A stretch of DNA of 64,000 nt from Pyrrhoderma lamaoense (Eukaryota > Basidiomycota > Agaricomycetes > Hymenochaetales > Hymenochaetaceae), in NCBI GenBank assembly GCA_002794735.1, contig NBAZ01000009.1:1-64000 (forward strand), given 5' to 3'. The position numbers and the translations under genes are program-made. The notes under the pieces were generated by a model. The model ran no database searches, was not told where the DNA came from, and was given only the letters and a program-made list of their open reading frames with translations. Each line of letters starts with the position of its first letter. Position 1 is the first letter of the stretch. Shown one piece after another: positions 9,724 to 22,462 of this stretch.

Positions 9724-12390
9724 TTATATGACAAGGATAGTAGCTGTAATAGTACACACGTCGAGAAATGAGCTATAGCTTCCACGCTGATTTCTGATCT
9801 TTGATGTGGGCACCTGGGAATCACTCGCTCGTCGACGAGTTTGCTGATAATCCATGAAGACTATACGAGATCGTATCTCTAAAGACCGAGTTGAAGTTGG
9901 CTCAGAGCCTGAGGAAGCATGTAGCACATTATGTTCAGGAATTGCGGCAAGAGGAGTGCCGGGACTTTGATATGAATGTGAGTCTCTATAAATCGACCCA
10001 GAGGATCTTCTGCTTGTCACCGTAGGTGACACTGACAAGCTTAACTCAGCAGTAGACAACTGATGAGATGAGCCATTGTGGCTCGTAATAGGTTTCTTGG
10101 GCACGAAGGAAGTGATAGATACAGGAGAAGGAGGATCAAAAGTCGTTCGTTGGAGCGTCATGGAAGTACATGACTCTCGGTTTAAAAGTGGAATTGTATC
10201 TTCTTTTCGTTCTTCTCTTGATACGGATGAATAGGGCTCCTTACCATTGAAACGCATTCCTTCCGATCAGAAGCCTCTTCCTGACCTTCCCTTCCGGAAT
10301 TAGAATATCGTACTGAATTGCCATGAGCGTCATTGATAAGCATAACAGGAGCCGAATCCTGTACTGGATCTTCCATGCTCTCAGGAGTCGATTGTTCCTC
10401 ACGGGCCATGTTAACCCACATGCTTATCCCGCTGATACGCGAAGTTGGGATATTCACGGATAAAGCAGGACATCCGGAGGTATAGCTGGAGCTTCTGCCC
10501 GGTATACTAGTAAAAGTGGAGTTACGACTAGAAGTAGGAGCAGCTGAATGTGTAAGACTGAGAATCGAGTCTTGTAAATTATTGCCATTGTTGTTTTTAT
10601 ATGGGCTTTGTAGTTCCGGAATCGCCGCATTATCCGGATCTAAGTCATAGTCGACACTTTGTAGAACTGAATGCGTTACATTTTCCCCAGAGTCAATGCT
10701 AGTATCAACAGAGCCAGAGCGAGTAAGCCATGGAATATTAATTAACTCGTTAGTCACGTTTTGACTGAGTCTCCTAAGTCTCGATATACTGGGAAATGGA
10801 TCCCCGGGTTCAAAGAAAAGGAGACCTGGCCGAGTAGATATAAAGAGGATCACATCGATGAGGCCACTCAGGTCGAAGAGAGCCACAGAAAAGGCCGTCA
10901 CACTAAAGGGAGTTGCATGATGTTCGTGGTTTCTATCTGAAATAAATGACGTCCATCGTGAAGCTGATAATGGGATAATGATGACCTAAAGAAATATAAG
11001 AAGATTAGTACTGAGAAATTACTGAATGAATCAATGTAATAAGGAAGTTTACAAACACAGTAAGAAGCAGGATACCAAAGAAGTTTCCATGCATCCTTCC
11101 ATTGTGAAGAGTTTTCATTGAGCCCTTCAGACATTACGCTGGAGCTGTATCTACTCTCAATAACCAATGATGAACATGGGCGTCGCAGCTTCAGCCATAG
11201 AATCCCATAGAGTACAATCGATGTAGCACCCGCTAACCACGCACAAACATAACCACTTGCACGGAGAGCAATATGTTCGATACTAACATAACACCAGGCA
11301 GGAGTTGGTTCGTAGAAGTTATTAGGAAGAACCAGAGCAGGTAAAAGGCTATAAAGAATCTTTTTAAGAGGGACAGTCTTTTAGATATGGATAGTACAAG
11401 TATGTACAGAAAAGAAACGCACGAGAAATATCCACATTATCATTAAGACGCATAACCCAGCGATCCGTGTCGATTGAGAAGGCCATTGAAGAAAGACTGT
11501 TGAGAATGTGTGAAATGAGATTACCTATTTGTGGTTCAGTAAGAGAGTTGAATGAAACAAAAGAAGATTACCACAAACCATTGTTGATACGCCACCTCCA
11601 GGGAGCCCAATATGCAAAAGAAAGCCTGAAAGTTATATCTTAGATACTTGCATGTTATTCATCACCTTATTTACCTTGAACGGTACAGTAAGTTCCACAA
11701 TACGACCTCCCCTTCAAGACCCATAAAATATTTAAGATTCCACCAAGCGCTACAAGCAAGTCCGAGAAGAGAAGAGAAAACTATAGTTCATCAGAAGGAT
11801 CCGAGTTTATTGGTATTTTAAAGAACTCACAAAATACAAGTTGATTTCCCGAAACATATAGGAGCCAGCACCACGTTGTCTATACCTACGTAATGCAGTA
11901 CGCTATTGGCATTGGGTGACTATGTAAGTTCACATTGCACGTAAAAAAACCACAGATACAACATACAACATAAATACCGGAGAATGTGAGAACTGCAATA
12001 GAAGATAGGAAGGAGCAGGTGATAATGGCCTAGAAGGTTAAGCGTGTAAGGAAGTCTCCGATTGTTTGCCTGTACTGCTCACCTTAAGTCCATTCAATTG
12101 TTCCGGAGTAAGCTTCTGATTGCAGTGATTTCCATCTCTTGGCACCAGAGTTGATTCCAGCTCCATTTCACTAGCAGAGTCAAGGATATAGAGAGTTGAT
12201 CATGAGTACAAGTGAAGGATGATGTGAGGTCGTATAGACGTGGAAGAGGAAAGTAAAAGAAGACATCAGTGTAACACTTGTGAAGAGGGCCGGAGAATAT
12301 AACCAGTGTCAGTACTAGACACTGGTCACCATATCGCTTTGATGGATAGAGAGTGACAACGGTTTTTGAGGCCGTTAACGTCGCAGCCAT
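9724..12390 (-). CDS. Fungal seven-transmembrane G-protein-coupled receptor
   Basis: A multi-exon membrane protein starting at 12390. Helices follow in order: AIITCSFLSSIAVLTFS (TM1), DLLVALGGILNILWVL ending in the conserved YCTVQG (TM2 and first loop), TMVISFHTFSTVF (TM3), AGLCVLMIMWIFL (TM4), an extracellular loop with TPAWCYVS, then VCAWLAGATSIVLYGILWLKLRR (TM5), LLWYPASY...VIIIPLSASRW (TM6), and VTAFSVALFDLSGLIDVILFIST (TM7). The WYP motif and Cys in loops 1 and 2 fit the Git3/cAMP-receptor-like fungal GPCR class, which signals through G-alpha to cAMP. A Ser/Thr-rich cytoplasmic tail of more than 350 residues follows, typical for phosphorylation. The tail changes frame around 10258-10270 with no usable intron; one missing base in a short A or G run would explain it. 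The ligand is unknown. Confidence 0.8.
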
Positions 12391-13082
12391 TATGTGAAGG
12401 CAACCGCATGTGTCAAAGCAGTGAAGATGGGGGGCAACTGAGGAGACAACGTATGGTTTGAGTGATTGATTGCTGCGCCTTCATCATAAGTCCCACTAGT
12501 AAGCATTGAGAGAACTGTTGTAAGAGAATGATGCTTGCAATAACCAAAGTATATATATAATATATTTCAAACGCGAAGGAGGGATCATCAGAGGGATCAA
12601 GCGAACACAGACTAAAAATAGCGGAGTTTTGATGACTAATGAAACACTTGTATGTAGTACTTGTTTAAATGCATATTAATTATAATTATAATCACGTTCC
12701 TACAAGCTTATTTTTTTATTATAGAAGAGGACATTTCGTCGCAGCCTCACCTTGACCCCGTTACTAACAGTGCAGAGTTTCGTTGACAAAGCACAGATAA
12801 AATACATGCTTGTTCATAAGCTCGTAACAGTCCTATGTGTGAGACTCCATTGTATTTCGCTACACACTACTGTTTAGATTCTTCTTTTCTTATATATACA
12901 TCAATAATAATAGAGCTAAGATGAGTTGAGCCCATGATAGTAGATCATGTAGAGACCAAAATCAAGTCTTAACCCTCGGGCTATCAGGCTTGCCACGAAG
13001 TGTGTGTAAGTAGTCTGCAGGGGGGTGTCATACACGAAGCCTACCTTTGCAAACCATGCTCAAGCTTCGGGTCGGAATCCTG
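12391..13082. other. Intergenic region
   Basis: AT-rich; receptor promoter on the left and 3' flank of the first DUF6533-like gene on the right. Nothing else seen. Confidence 0.4.
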
Positions 13083-14473
13083 TCACGCCTTCAGCATTCT
13101 TCTTATGATAATTCGATTGAGGACTGCCATTGCCGAAATCGTATAGTTCATCGCAATCAAAGACACTTCCTAATTTGTACTAACTTACCCACTGCTAACT
13201 TGAAATTTGAATATGTATCAGACTTACAGGTGATTTGGTGGTGAGGATCGCATTCATAACCCGAAGCACTACGAAATATGTCAAATATGCTTCATTCAAT
13301 TAGACTAAACGCACATACTCCATGTTACCTTGATTAGAAAACATTGTTTAAGCAGAAGTTCATTTGCAGCATATATGCTACCAGTAGACTCACAGTAAAT
13401 ATGTGCGCATTATTGTTGATTAGGAGGCTGAGAATATTCGTGTTGAGGTTGCGGGGCTTATCCAATTCATTGGCCCAAAGTAGTAAAATAGCATACACGT
13501 CGAATGTAGCCTTCAATTCCCTTTGTTAGTTATGATGTGCATGCTGATTTGAATTTTAAAAAGCAACACACTTGGACAGCCCACGGAGGAGCAAGTAAGG
13601 AAGTATGGTCAACAAGATTAAATTTACAGCCAGTGGTAGCGCCGACGGCGGAAGAAGTAGTGTCAACTGTCAAGTAGATCATCATGTATAGGTTGCCGAT
13701 TTCCTGCATTTAGAAGTACTAGTATAAGCTCACCTCCAATAGCCAGTGTAGCCTTTACAACGAAAGTCAAGATAACTATGTTCATACATAGGCTTCCAAG
13801 AAGAAGTAACTTGAGTGCCGTTCTCTTGCGGTCCCAAAGTAAAAAAATGTTTGAGACAACGAGTACTACATTTAGATATTAGAACAAAGACGAGGTATCA
13901 AGACAGATGAAAGATAACTGACCATGACCCAACAAATCAAGAAGAAAAGCACAAATATACAGAGTACGATCTAGCGTTTGACACCTTATTTGTGCTTGGT
14001 AAAGGAGTGTTTAGCAAATACAAAAAAGGAAAGTACTATTGTGTAAATCAGCCTTGTGTTGTCTAGTCACTTCATTTTGATAAATTATGACATGGTCCTA
14101 CTACGAACCCATTGATCAGTGTTATGCGTGGTTGGAAAAACCCTCACTTTATAGAAAACATAAAAGCTTCGTTAGATATCACTGATAGTAGTTTGTTAGA
14201 TCTCACATTTCAGGTTCAGAAACAGAAACAAGAGTGTGCCATATGAATATACTAGGTACGACATCTTTGATATACCTTGTTTCTTCAAAGTCACCATACC
14301 ATAGTCCCTGTTCAACGACAAAAGGATCTCATATGAGAGAAGAGCCGTCCCGGAGACTAAAGAAGGATATTGTTTAGAAAACACAAGAACCCTTGTCATT
14401 GACGTAAGTGCTTACTACTTATGTACTGTGAAGTTTGTAGGAAGGACACATAGGATGCGGCCTCGGACTGCAT
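13083..14473 (-). CDS. DUF6533-like seven-helix membrane protein, copy 1
   Basis: A multi-exon gene. Exon 1 (14419-14473) starts MQSEAASYVSFL and joins at phase 1 to an exon beginning at 14356 with SGTALLSYEILLSLNRDYG, the hallmark N-terminal helix of basidiomycete DUF6533 proteins (YD-x-LLT-x-D-x-E). Later exons give VFPTTHNTDQWV, a helix around FLLDLLGH, LLWDRKRTALKLLLLGSL, SLLAPPWAVQ, FDVYAILLLWANELDKPR, VLRVMNAIL, and a final exon ending NRIIIRRMLKA before the stop at 13083. Copy 2 (15723-17083) has each block in the same order. The internal ATG at 14399 is intronic and was rejected as the start because the acceptor at 14357 matches the paralogue. The function is unknown; the family is expanded in mushrooms and is receptor-like in topology. 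Confidence 0.65.
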
Positions 14474-14990
14474 GTTAGTAAGGCGGAAGGGGATATGCAG
14501 TCATGAGGAAAGTTATTATATAGTAGCCAACCCTTTTTGTCTTCCGGTTTCATCATCTTTGATCATATCTATGCCATCTGCTAGAAATAATGCATTTTTC
14601 TCGCAGCCATCTTGTGTATGATGATGGCAGATTTCATCAATAAATTTTGATAGACATCGAGTATCGTGCATGTTATGCCTTTTCGACAACAAAAAAGAAC
14701 TTGAAAGCGGTACTATGATTATTTTGTTAGTAACAGTAACAATGAAGAAGAGCATTGTTTTCCTCAACAAATAGATCATCAGGATCTGTCAGAAATCAAG
14801 CTCGTTGTGATGATATCTGGAAATACGTCATGATAAACTTGAAATTTTCTATTCTTATGGACTAGTATAAATATAAAAGTACTTTCGGTAAATTATTTGA
14901 TATCATACTGTCACGGTGGCAAGCCAAATTCCAAGTACAATGGCTAATATATATATATATGATTCAGAATAGTTAAGAATAGCTATAATG
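14474..14990. other. Intergenic spacer
   Basis: Upstream region of DUF6533 copy 1. An 87-codon minus-strand open frame at 14516-14779 has no recognisable motif and lies where the promoter should be; I do not support it. Confidence 0.35.
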
Positions 14991-15337
14991 TCATGCTAGA
15001 TCATTCAATGAAAGTTCCGCTCTTCCATCTTTGATGATAACTCGTTGTTGTGATGACATAGGGTTAGAGCTCAAGCTACGACTTCTTTGACTATCTACAT
15101 GGCCTACGCGAGGAGTCCAACTGCTTACAGCTTTCTACAGATTCTTATCCATTTCATCATCTCTGAGATTACTTTGGGAAAGCTAGCTAAGATATAGAAG
15201 CTACATGTTGAAGTGACTTGGTGGCTTCGCGAGAGAGTTCCGGAACGAGGCATGATATAACTTTTGACATGTACAGCACAATCATGACAATAAGTAGATG
15301 TGGATATATCCATTGAAGCGGAGTTTTGGCGGATATC
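14991..15337 (-). pseudogene. C-terminal fragment of a membrane protein
   Basis: Two putative exons (about 15205-15337 and 14991-15134) separated by a 70-nt GT-AG intron. The first encodes a hydrophobic helix (HLLIVMIVLYMSKVISCL). The second encodes a polar Ser/Arg-rich tail (SQRSRSLSSNPMSSQQR) ending in TGA at 14991. This looks like the last helix and cytoplasmic tail of a 7TM-type protein. No upstream helices were found before copy 2 begins, so it is probably a remnant between the two tandem genes. The affiliation with DUF6533 is an inference from position. Confidence 0.35.
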
Positions 15338-15722
15338 TGTCAGTTGTTGTCAGGTTATTTATATCACTCAATATTTTATTAATACTGGTAATTGCACGTG
15401 AGTGTTAGTTGGATTCCTTGAACAATCATACCCAACCGATTGAATATATACCGCACCATGAAGCAAAATACAATTTTATAAATATACAGAGTTATTGATA
15501 TACATACACATATGAGCACCTTATAATTTAAGCTACTTTTATGCACTAGGTACATATTGTCAGGCGAAAAAATTGTTATACTAATATTTTTTACTTTCGC
15601 GATAGTGTAAAGCAACGCAACTGAGAAAGAATCATTCTGTTGACTTGAAAGCCAGCTCATGGTCTCCAGTCTATGAAAAAACTACCCACCCAAGAGACTA
15701 TAATTGAGTTGATGCAAGCAGA

Positions 15723-17083
15723 TCATAGAGACGTTCGATGCTCGGGTTCTGGGACTAGCTCGAATTCATGCATTGAGTCACTGTTTTCATGTATACCCAG
15801 CATCCTTTTAATGAAGTGTCGATTGCAAACTATTATGATGGCTATCCCAAAGTCCATAATGATTTCACTCGTTTGCTAGTATATATATATGTACTTAGTA
15901 CTTGGTTCGAGGGCGCGGTTTTAGCATACTTACAGTATACTTGGAGAGAGTGGTTGAATTGATAACTCGAATTACTGTATTAAATATCATGAAAAGCGAT
16001 CTTCAGATGTCATGTAGATGATCAGCTGTGATTGTACGTACACCAAGTCAACTTCAAGAGATTGTAAACATAGCTCTTAGTAACAGCTCTCTTCTTCAAC
16101 GAGTCATGAATCTATCAATATACTTACAAGAACAAGATGGGCATTCTTATTGAAGAGAAGTCTTATTATGCTCGAATTGAGGGTGCGTGGTTTGTCCATT
16201 TCGTTGACCCAGAGTAGTAAGAAAGTATACACATCGAAAACTGCCTTTTTTATAGTTATAATTCACACACACTTTAAGAATTGAGAGTGTAAACTCACTG
16301 GTGCCACCCAAACAGGTATAAGAAGTGACCAGACTCCACTACTGCCTTCAGTACTGATCAAGCAAGCATTCATCAAACTGTTAAATTGACCTTTTGTTTC
16401 AGGTCATTAGGAGGTGCTTGGTAGTAAAGATATGTCTCACCTTTGATCCCAGTTGAGAATCTCAAGAGGAATACCACAGCTATTGTATTTGTGCACAGAC
16501 TCCCAGCTATAAGTAGCCTAAGAGCAGATTTCTTTCTACCCCAAAGTACGTATATCAACCAGATAACAAGACCGTTGCCTAGCAAGTCCAAAAAAAAGAC
16601 GCAAATGGCCCATGTTTGGACAATTTTTTGGCACCTAAGTATAACCTTCAGTTTACCGAAATATACATAAAGTTAGATGATACTATTGTTTAATTCAGTT
16701 TAAGACTTTTTTCATTACTAAAAATTTGACACCAACCCATTGATCAGTAGTACCGGTGCTTGGAAAGCCTACTGTAAATGAACATATAAACTCGAAGGTC
16801 AACCTTTTCCAAACTAGTATAGGAGAACGCACTTGCTAAAATGATACAAAAAGAGACTGAAGACGCGAATGAGTATACCAGATATAACACTTTTGTTATA
16901 TCCATCTTTCTTGGTACTACTAAGTTGCAATTCCCATCAAATGTCAAGAGACTATCATATAAAACGATTGTCGCCCCAGAGACTGTTCAAACATTTAACC
17001 ACGTGAGTTTAACTTTAAATGAACCTACTAATCATATATTGGATCTTCAACTGAGAATCCCGCTCACTGATCAACAAAGACAT
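15723..17083 (-). CDS. DUF6533-like seven-helix membrane protein, copy 2
   Basis: A multi-exon gene. Exon 1 (17029-17083) encodes MSLLISERDSQLKIQYMI and joins to an exon from 16982 giving SGATIVLYDSLLTFDGNCN. Then come FPSTGTTDQWV, a long exon with FFLDLLGNGLVIWLIYVLWGRKK, SLLIPVWVAP, FDVYTFLLLWVNEMDKPR, VIRVINSTTL and a final exon ending with an acidic tail, stop at 15723. Each block is paralogous to copy 1 with matching intron phases. The exception is the junction near 16376, where the exon beginning after the AACAG acceptor is one base out of frame in a TTT run. The long WAICV..LWGRKK exon is unsplit, whereas copy 1 has an intron inside it, so one intron was gained or lost after duplication. 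The function is unknown. Confidence 0.65.
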
Positions 17084-17509
17084 GAGTGGTAGCGAAGAGG
17101 GCCGATGTCACAATCGTGTAGAGAGTTATCTTATATCCAAATCCTAATATATGCACAACACCTTCCATATCACTATCATTTGGACAATGATATATACTAC
17201 TGCAGATTATCAATTGCATGGGAAGTAGAACAGCATTCTTTTGATCATCACCGTGAAACGATCTGATGTATTCCGAGGCTTATACACAAGGCAGTTCTTT
17301 AGTCATCTCGGGATTCGTTGATAGAAAAATCAAGAAATATTTATAATCACAGTATAAATCTATAAGATCAGAAAATGCCATATGATACGAATGTAAAATG
17401 AGATATCACAATGCGGAGTAGATAATTCAGAAAAAAAGAACCCATTACACTAGTCTTCCACTAAACCACCATAATATATATATAAGTACACCTATGACAA
17501 TGTCAGGAT
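17084..17509. other. Intergenic region
   Basis: Promoter of DUF6533 copy 2 and 3' flank of VPS10; a short (TA)n run is near 17475. Nothing else seen. Confidence 0.4.
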
Positions 17510-20500
17510 CTAATCTTCATCCTCAAACCTCAGGACCTGTGCATCTTCATCTATGGGAACATTACTATACCCCGTTCGTCGTCGGAGTCTAGAGTCTGAA
17601 CCGAACGATACAAGGCGCTCCCACGCGATTCCAATGACGCCAATAATGAACCACGGAACAGATGCAATGGTATCGAGCGCTGATGAGTTTGAGTATGCAG
17701 GGCGAAGATCGGGACCTGGTAGACGGATTGTGCTTCAAGTGACAAAGAAAGGTAAGCCAGATCAATCAATCAGATCAAATAGTTTAAGATACATACCCTC
17801 TTGCTAGACCACTACGACGATAGATCCAGTAGCCTATAACACCAGCCAGCGATACCGGAACAAATAGAACGAATAACCAGAAGAAGAAACCATGACCCTT
17901 GAGACCTGGGCAAGTATGTTGAGTTCCACGATCTAGACGTTTTCCGCCACTACAACTCGAATAAGGAATCTTGCGGTACGGCGTTCGTTCGTACCAGTAT
18001 TCTTCTCCGTTGGCACAAGTATCATCATTAGGGAGTGGTGTCGCGCCGGCAACAAGAACACAATCTCCTGATGCATCTCTGATATGATTGAATTCACTAG
18101 GAAACGAAGATTCAACATCAATATGATCAATCGAGTAAAAATAATTACCATTCGAAGTCAGCATCTGTACATTCACAGTTCTCGACCACAGTAGCTTCGA
18201 TTTTCTTCTGATCGCCAATATAACAGTTTCTGTCACGGATGCGGCGATGATATAAAGTCTGAAGTGATAAATTTAGATACCGTGTCTATTGAAGCGGATG
18301 TTAGACATACTCGTCGTCCAAATAAACAACGCTCCTGGCGCTTCTCGGCTGGGCTCCATAATTCGAAATCATCATTGTTTGGGTTGTCTTGGTCAAGTAC
18401 ACCTTATTCAACTGTTAGCTCGTGAAAGTGATCAGGGAGTGATATAAAGTGAAGATTTTACATTGTTGATGTGTAAGCGAGGTAAAGTCGATGTGCACAG
18501 CAACTGATTCCGAGGTTGATCGAGGGTAGTGTCCAAAGAGTATAAACTTCCGACTTGTGTCTTTTGGCACTGTTGCAATTGATTTTACTCTCACTTTCTC
18601 CTGTGTAGCAAATCTATACTCGCGCCATGAAAGGCCTTCATCTGTACTGTAGAACACATGGTCTGTTGGCTCTTCATCATTAGCAAGAACAAGAATCGAT
18701 CCGGAATCGCCAAATTCCCATAGGTGTGCATCCTTATGTATCTCTTGCCAGGTAAAGCCACCATCTCGACTGAGGAATGTATCACTTTCTGTGTACGGCG
18801 CGAGCTTCTCCCCGACATTACCGACAGCCATTAGCAATCCGGGAACAGAGGGACTACTGTATGTAGCACGACTATCGAAGCGTTCTGTATAGCCATGGAT
18901 CTGAAGAGAACATTTCTATTACATTAAGTTAGCGCCTTTTCATGCACATCAAGAAAAAGTAAAACAACCGTAGAAGTACAAGAATATGGATTGCCTAATG
19001 AGTCAGTGCTAGGGGATTCCAACGGCTTCCAGGTACCACCTAAGAATGTAATTTATTACAATGTCAATCTCGTATACTATGTATCACTTACCATCGTTAT
19101 GAGAAATTCGACTTTGAATATCTTTGTGTCCCAGCATCGGAGCAGTCTCTGTATTCGATACAACATTTACCAAGATTATACCATCCAAGCCGATGACTTT
19201 TTCATAATCAACGAACCCTCTCTCGTTACGGTTGACATTTTCAAGAGAAACTCCGAAGTACGTTCCATTACCATTAGATTTCATAATGACACCCCAGTAA
19301 GGAGCAGGGAATTCGGAAGTTGTGAGGTGCATGAATACCGACCGAGTACTCGATTCGAGGATAGTATACGCCTTAGGGAAAAGTCAAGTAGAGGCATTTG
19401 CACATCAAAAGAGCTACTTACATGATTCTGCGGGCGTAATGAAGGTGGGAAAACACCAGTCGCAAATTTTCTGCCGTCTAACGAAACTTGAAGATCAAGT
19501 GATTGGCTTTGTTCAAGATACTGTAAGAGAAAAAATCAATTTCAGTCCATTGATAAAAGTATTCTTGCAGACTTACTTCAGCAACAACTAAGAATTCTGA
19601 GAATTTCGCAAAACCAACAACCCGTTCGAACAGTACCCTTTTCTCTCCAAAAAATTTTGACCCTGCAACAAGTTGAAGGGGATTTTCATTGACATTAAAT
19701 CGCCTCTGATTTCCCTCCTTCGTTTTGTATGATTCACAAATGATTAATGTTTGATCGATACGTAGCTCAGCATCACGAGCCCAGGCACAGTTTCGCACGT
19801 AACTCTCCACAAATTTCCAGTTCCTGCCATTATCCTGAGAATAGTACGCTACCGTTCGACAATTTTCACCACCGCTCTCACAACCTTCGTTCCCAGTCCA
19901 AAGAAGATAATCAGACTGTGGATGGAAATGCATAATGACAGCCCCAAAGTTATTTGGCGGATTCTTTGCATACATGGAATTCCAAGTTCTGCCTGTGTCT
20001 GTAGTATAATAATACTTTGCTTCCCGTGTTATCAAGTACGCCCGATCATGAGAATAGGTATGTAAGTAGAAAACAACAAAGTTTTCATCAGGTATCGGCT
20101 GGATCCAAGTGTAGCCCTCATTGGATGACTGCCATATAGTTCCGTCTCGCAAACGCACAAGCACGGTCTGTCAGACTTATGAGCATAAAGGCGGTTTACA
20201 GATCTAGAAAAACCAAAGGACTCACAGTAGATTCCTTGAAATAAGCATATTGAACAATCTCTGAAGAGAACTCAAATGTAGAATGTGCAACTTCCCCTTC
20301 TTGTGGCTGCGCCTGAGAGCAGTCCTTTTCTACAGGCTCGTCTTTATTACCTGTACTCTGTCTGATACAGGTATTACCAGGTATGAGACGCCAACCAGAA
20401 GATCCCATATACTTTCCTCTTGAATCACGGCATACTCCAGCTGGTATCGGTTCTAAACCCATGGGCTCGCACTTATCACCATTACGAACAAAGTTGTAGT

Positions 20501-22462
20501 CACATTCATAATCAGAGTCCGTACAGGGACAGTTTTCTTCATGCTCAATCGGTTCGTCAAACTTCTGTCCGACATAGCAATCCGCGTCGGCTTTTCGACG
20601 ACGATACCATTGTTTATGTCCCATTATACACTCATGTTCAGCACCGCTACGCGCAACCCAACTCTCAAAATCTCCTTCCTCACATTTACGACTTCGGGTG
20701 GGTGCAAAATCGAGGTATACAACAACAAAACGCCCTTCGCCAGTTTGGTCCTTGCGTGCCAACTGCCCTATAAGCATAAATTTCTGTGAAGTAGAGTCTG
20801 GAACGGTAGTCAATAAACGGGCCCGCATTCGGTGCTCCAGCGTAAAGGTCTCCCAAGTACTGCCAAAATTGCGGGAGTAGCGTAATTCATTGACACCATC
20901 CTCGTCATTCACGGCCACGATTAAACTGCCTTGATCACCTATTTCATACTTGTGGGCTTCACGAGATATCATTTTCCAAGTGAGACCAGCATCGGTACTG
21001 AGGAAGGTATCGCATTCTTCATAAGGCTTCAAGTAGGGTCCAACGAAACCAACCCCCATCACCAACCCTGGCGCAGGTGAGCTGAAGACTCGACCAATAT
21101 TATGAGAATCTGTCACGCTATGTAGGTGCAACGAACAATTCTCCTCGTCATTAGTATCACATCCAATGGCATTGCCTTCGGAGTCATGCGTTGGGGGAAC
21201 AATACGCTTCCAAGACGAACCATCGTCGTATGTGATACGACTTTGTAGCTGTTTAGCAGTGCCACGACCCTCTACATCTCGAGCATTAGACACTATATTG
21301 GCAATTCCAACACCTTCAATTCCATAGATCGTTTCGAAATCGACAAACCCTAGTTCATTCCTATTTGTATCACGCAGACTCTCTACGAAATAAGTCCCAT
21401 TGGAGTTGCTGATGAAAAACGTGCCAACAGTAGCTTGAGCGTGAAGTAGGACATCAACACCTAAGGAATGAGTTGTTCCCTCAACAATGGTATAAGCATT
21501 TTCACGTAGCTGTGCACTTGATTGATGAGGAAACTGTGCCCGCGCCCATCTTTCTGCATCAACACTAACGTACAAGAGCATGTCTCCTGATCCCGCAAGA
21601 TCTTTCAGTGCAACTATCGCGAATTTGGAAACAATGGCGAGAGCCAAAACACCACGTGCATTCTTCCCGATACCTAGATCAATGGTTCGTTGGTCCTCGT
21701 TGAAGAAATCGGTACTAGCGAAAAGGCGGGATGAAGACAGCGCATGTGTTCCTGTGGTTGTAGAAGAATCAAAGGCTACGCAATATATGAGGTCACGATG
21801 TGCCTCATGCTTGAATTCCTTCGAAGAATGGGCAAACTGGCAACGAGAAGTCTCTGAGAGTAGAAGCTGCGCATCTGACGAGAACCCATCCTTAGTATAA
21901 TATGTTTCATCATGACAAACAGAACCCCATCCAAAAGTGGATTTGACGCATTTGGTTCCTTGATAGAGTATATACCCGTAGTTTTGTGGATCCGAATGAA
22001 ATGAGAGAGGGAATGGGACATAGGAAGGAGCCACTGGCATTTCAAACGAGTGCCATGTCCTACCTCGATCTGATGTTCGATAGTGCTTAGTATGCTTCGT
22101 TAACGCAAAAGCCTATTGCACATAATAAGAAGATGTGCATAGATATTATATATATATATACTCACATATTGATTGTCAAATGGATGTTCAATAACCATTG
22201 CAGCTTCACCTTTTGGAATACCAGAAGCTTCATTCCATGTCCTCCCTTCGTCCTCGGTCACATACACTATTCCTTCGGAGGAATCAAACATTATTGCAGT
22301 CGAAGTATCATCGAAGAAAAACAGGCGTGAGGGGAAGTTATGAAATGTAGTATACACGACATCTGGTTGGTTTTGAGCACACGAAAAAGGTATGAAGCTA
22401 AGAAAACAGCATAGAAAAAGAAAGGATAATAAAGTAGCTCGAAAATTTATGCGCGTATACAT
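17510..22462 (-). CDS. VPS10: VPS10 vacuolar sorting receptor (sortilin family)
   Basis: Eleven exons with every phase consistent: 22166-22462, 20226-22112, 19577-20167, 19422-19520, 19092-19371, 18969-19039, 18462-18915, 18311-18402, 18149-18258, 17797-18096, 17510-17732. They give 1467 residues, about the size of fungal Vps10. An N-terminal signal peptide is followed by two Vps10 ten-bladed propeller domains with Asp-box repeats ([50 protein letters not shown]), each ending in a Cys-rich 10CC module (for example [14 protein letters not shown] and [11 protein letters not shown]). Near the C-terminus are a membrane helix ([20 protein letters not shown]) and a cytosolic tail with the conserved [15 protein letters not shown] end. 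It carries carboxypeptidase Y-type hydrolases from late Golgi to endosome and is recycled by retromer. No breaks. Confidence 0.96.

Noticed and set aside
14196..14399. Alternative start of DUF6533 copy 1 at 14399
   Set aside because: The sequence before SGTALL is intronic; the acceptor at 14357 and exon 1 at 14419-14473 match the paralogue in phase and sequence.
14516..14779. 87-codon minus-strand frame between receptor-like genes
   Set aside because: Located in the expected promoter of DUF6533 copy 1, with no helix pattern or motif.
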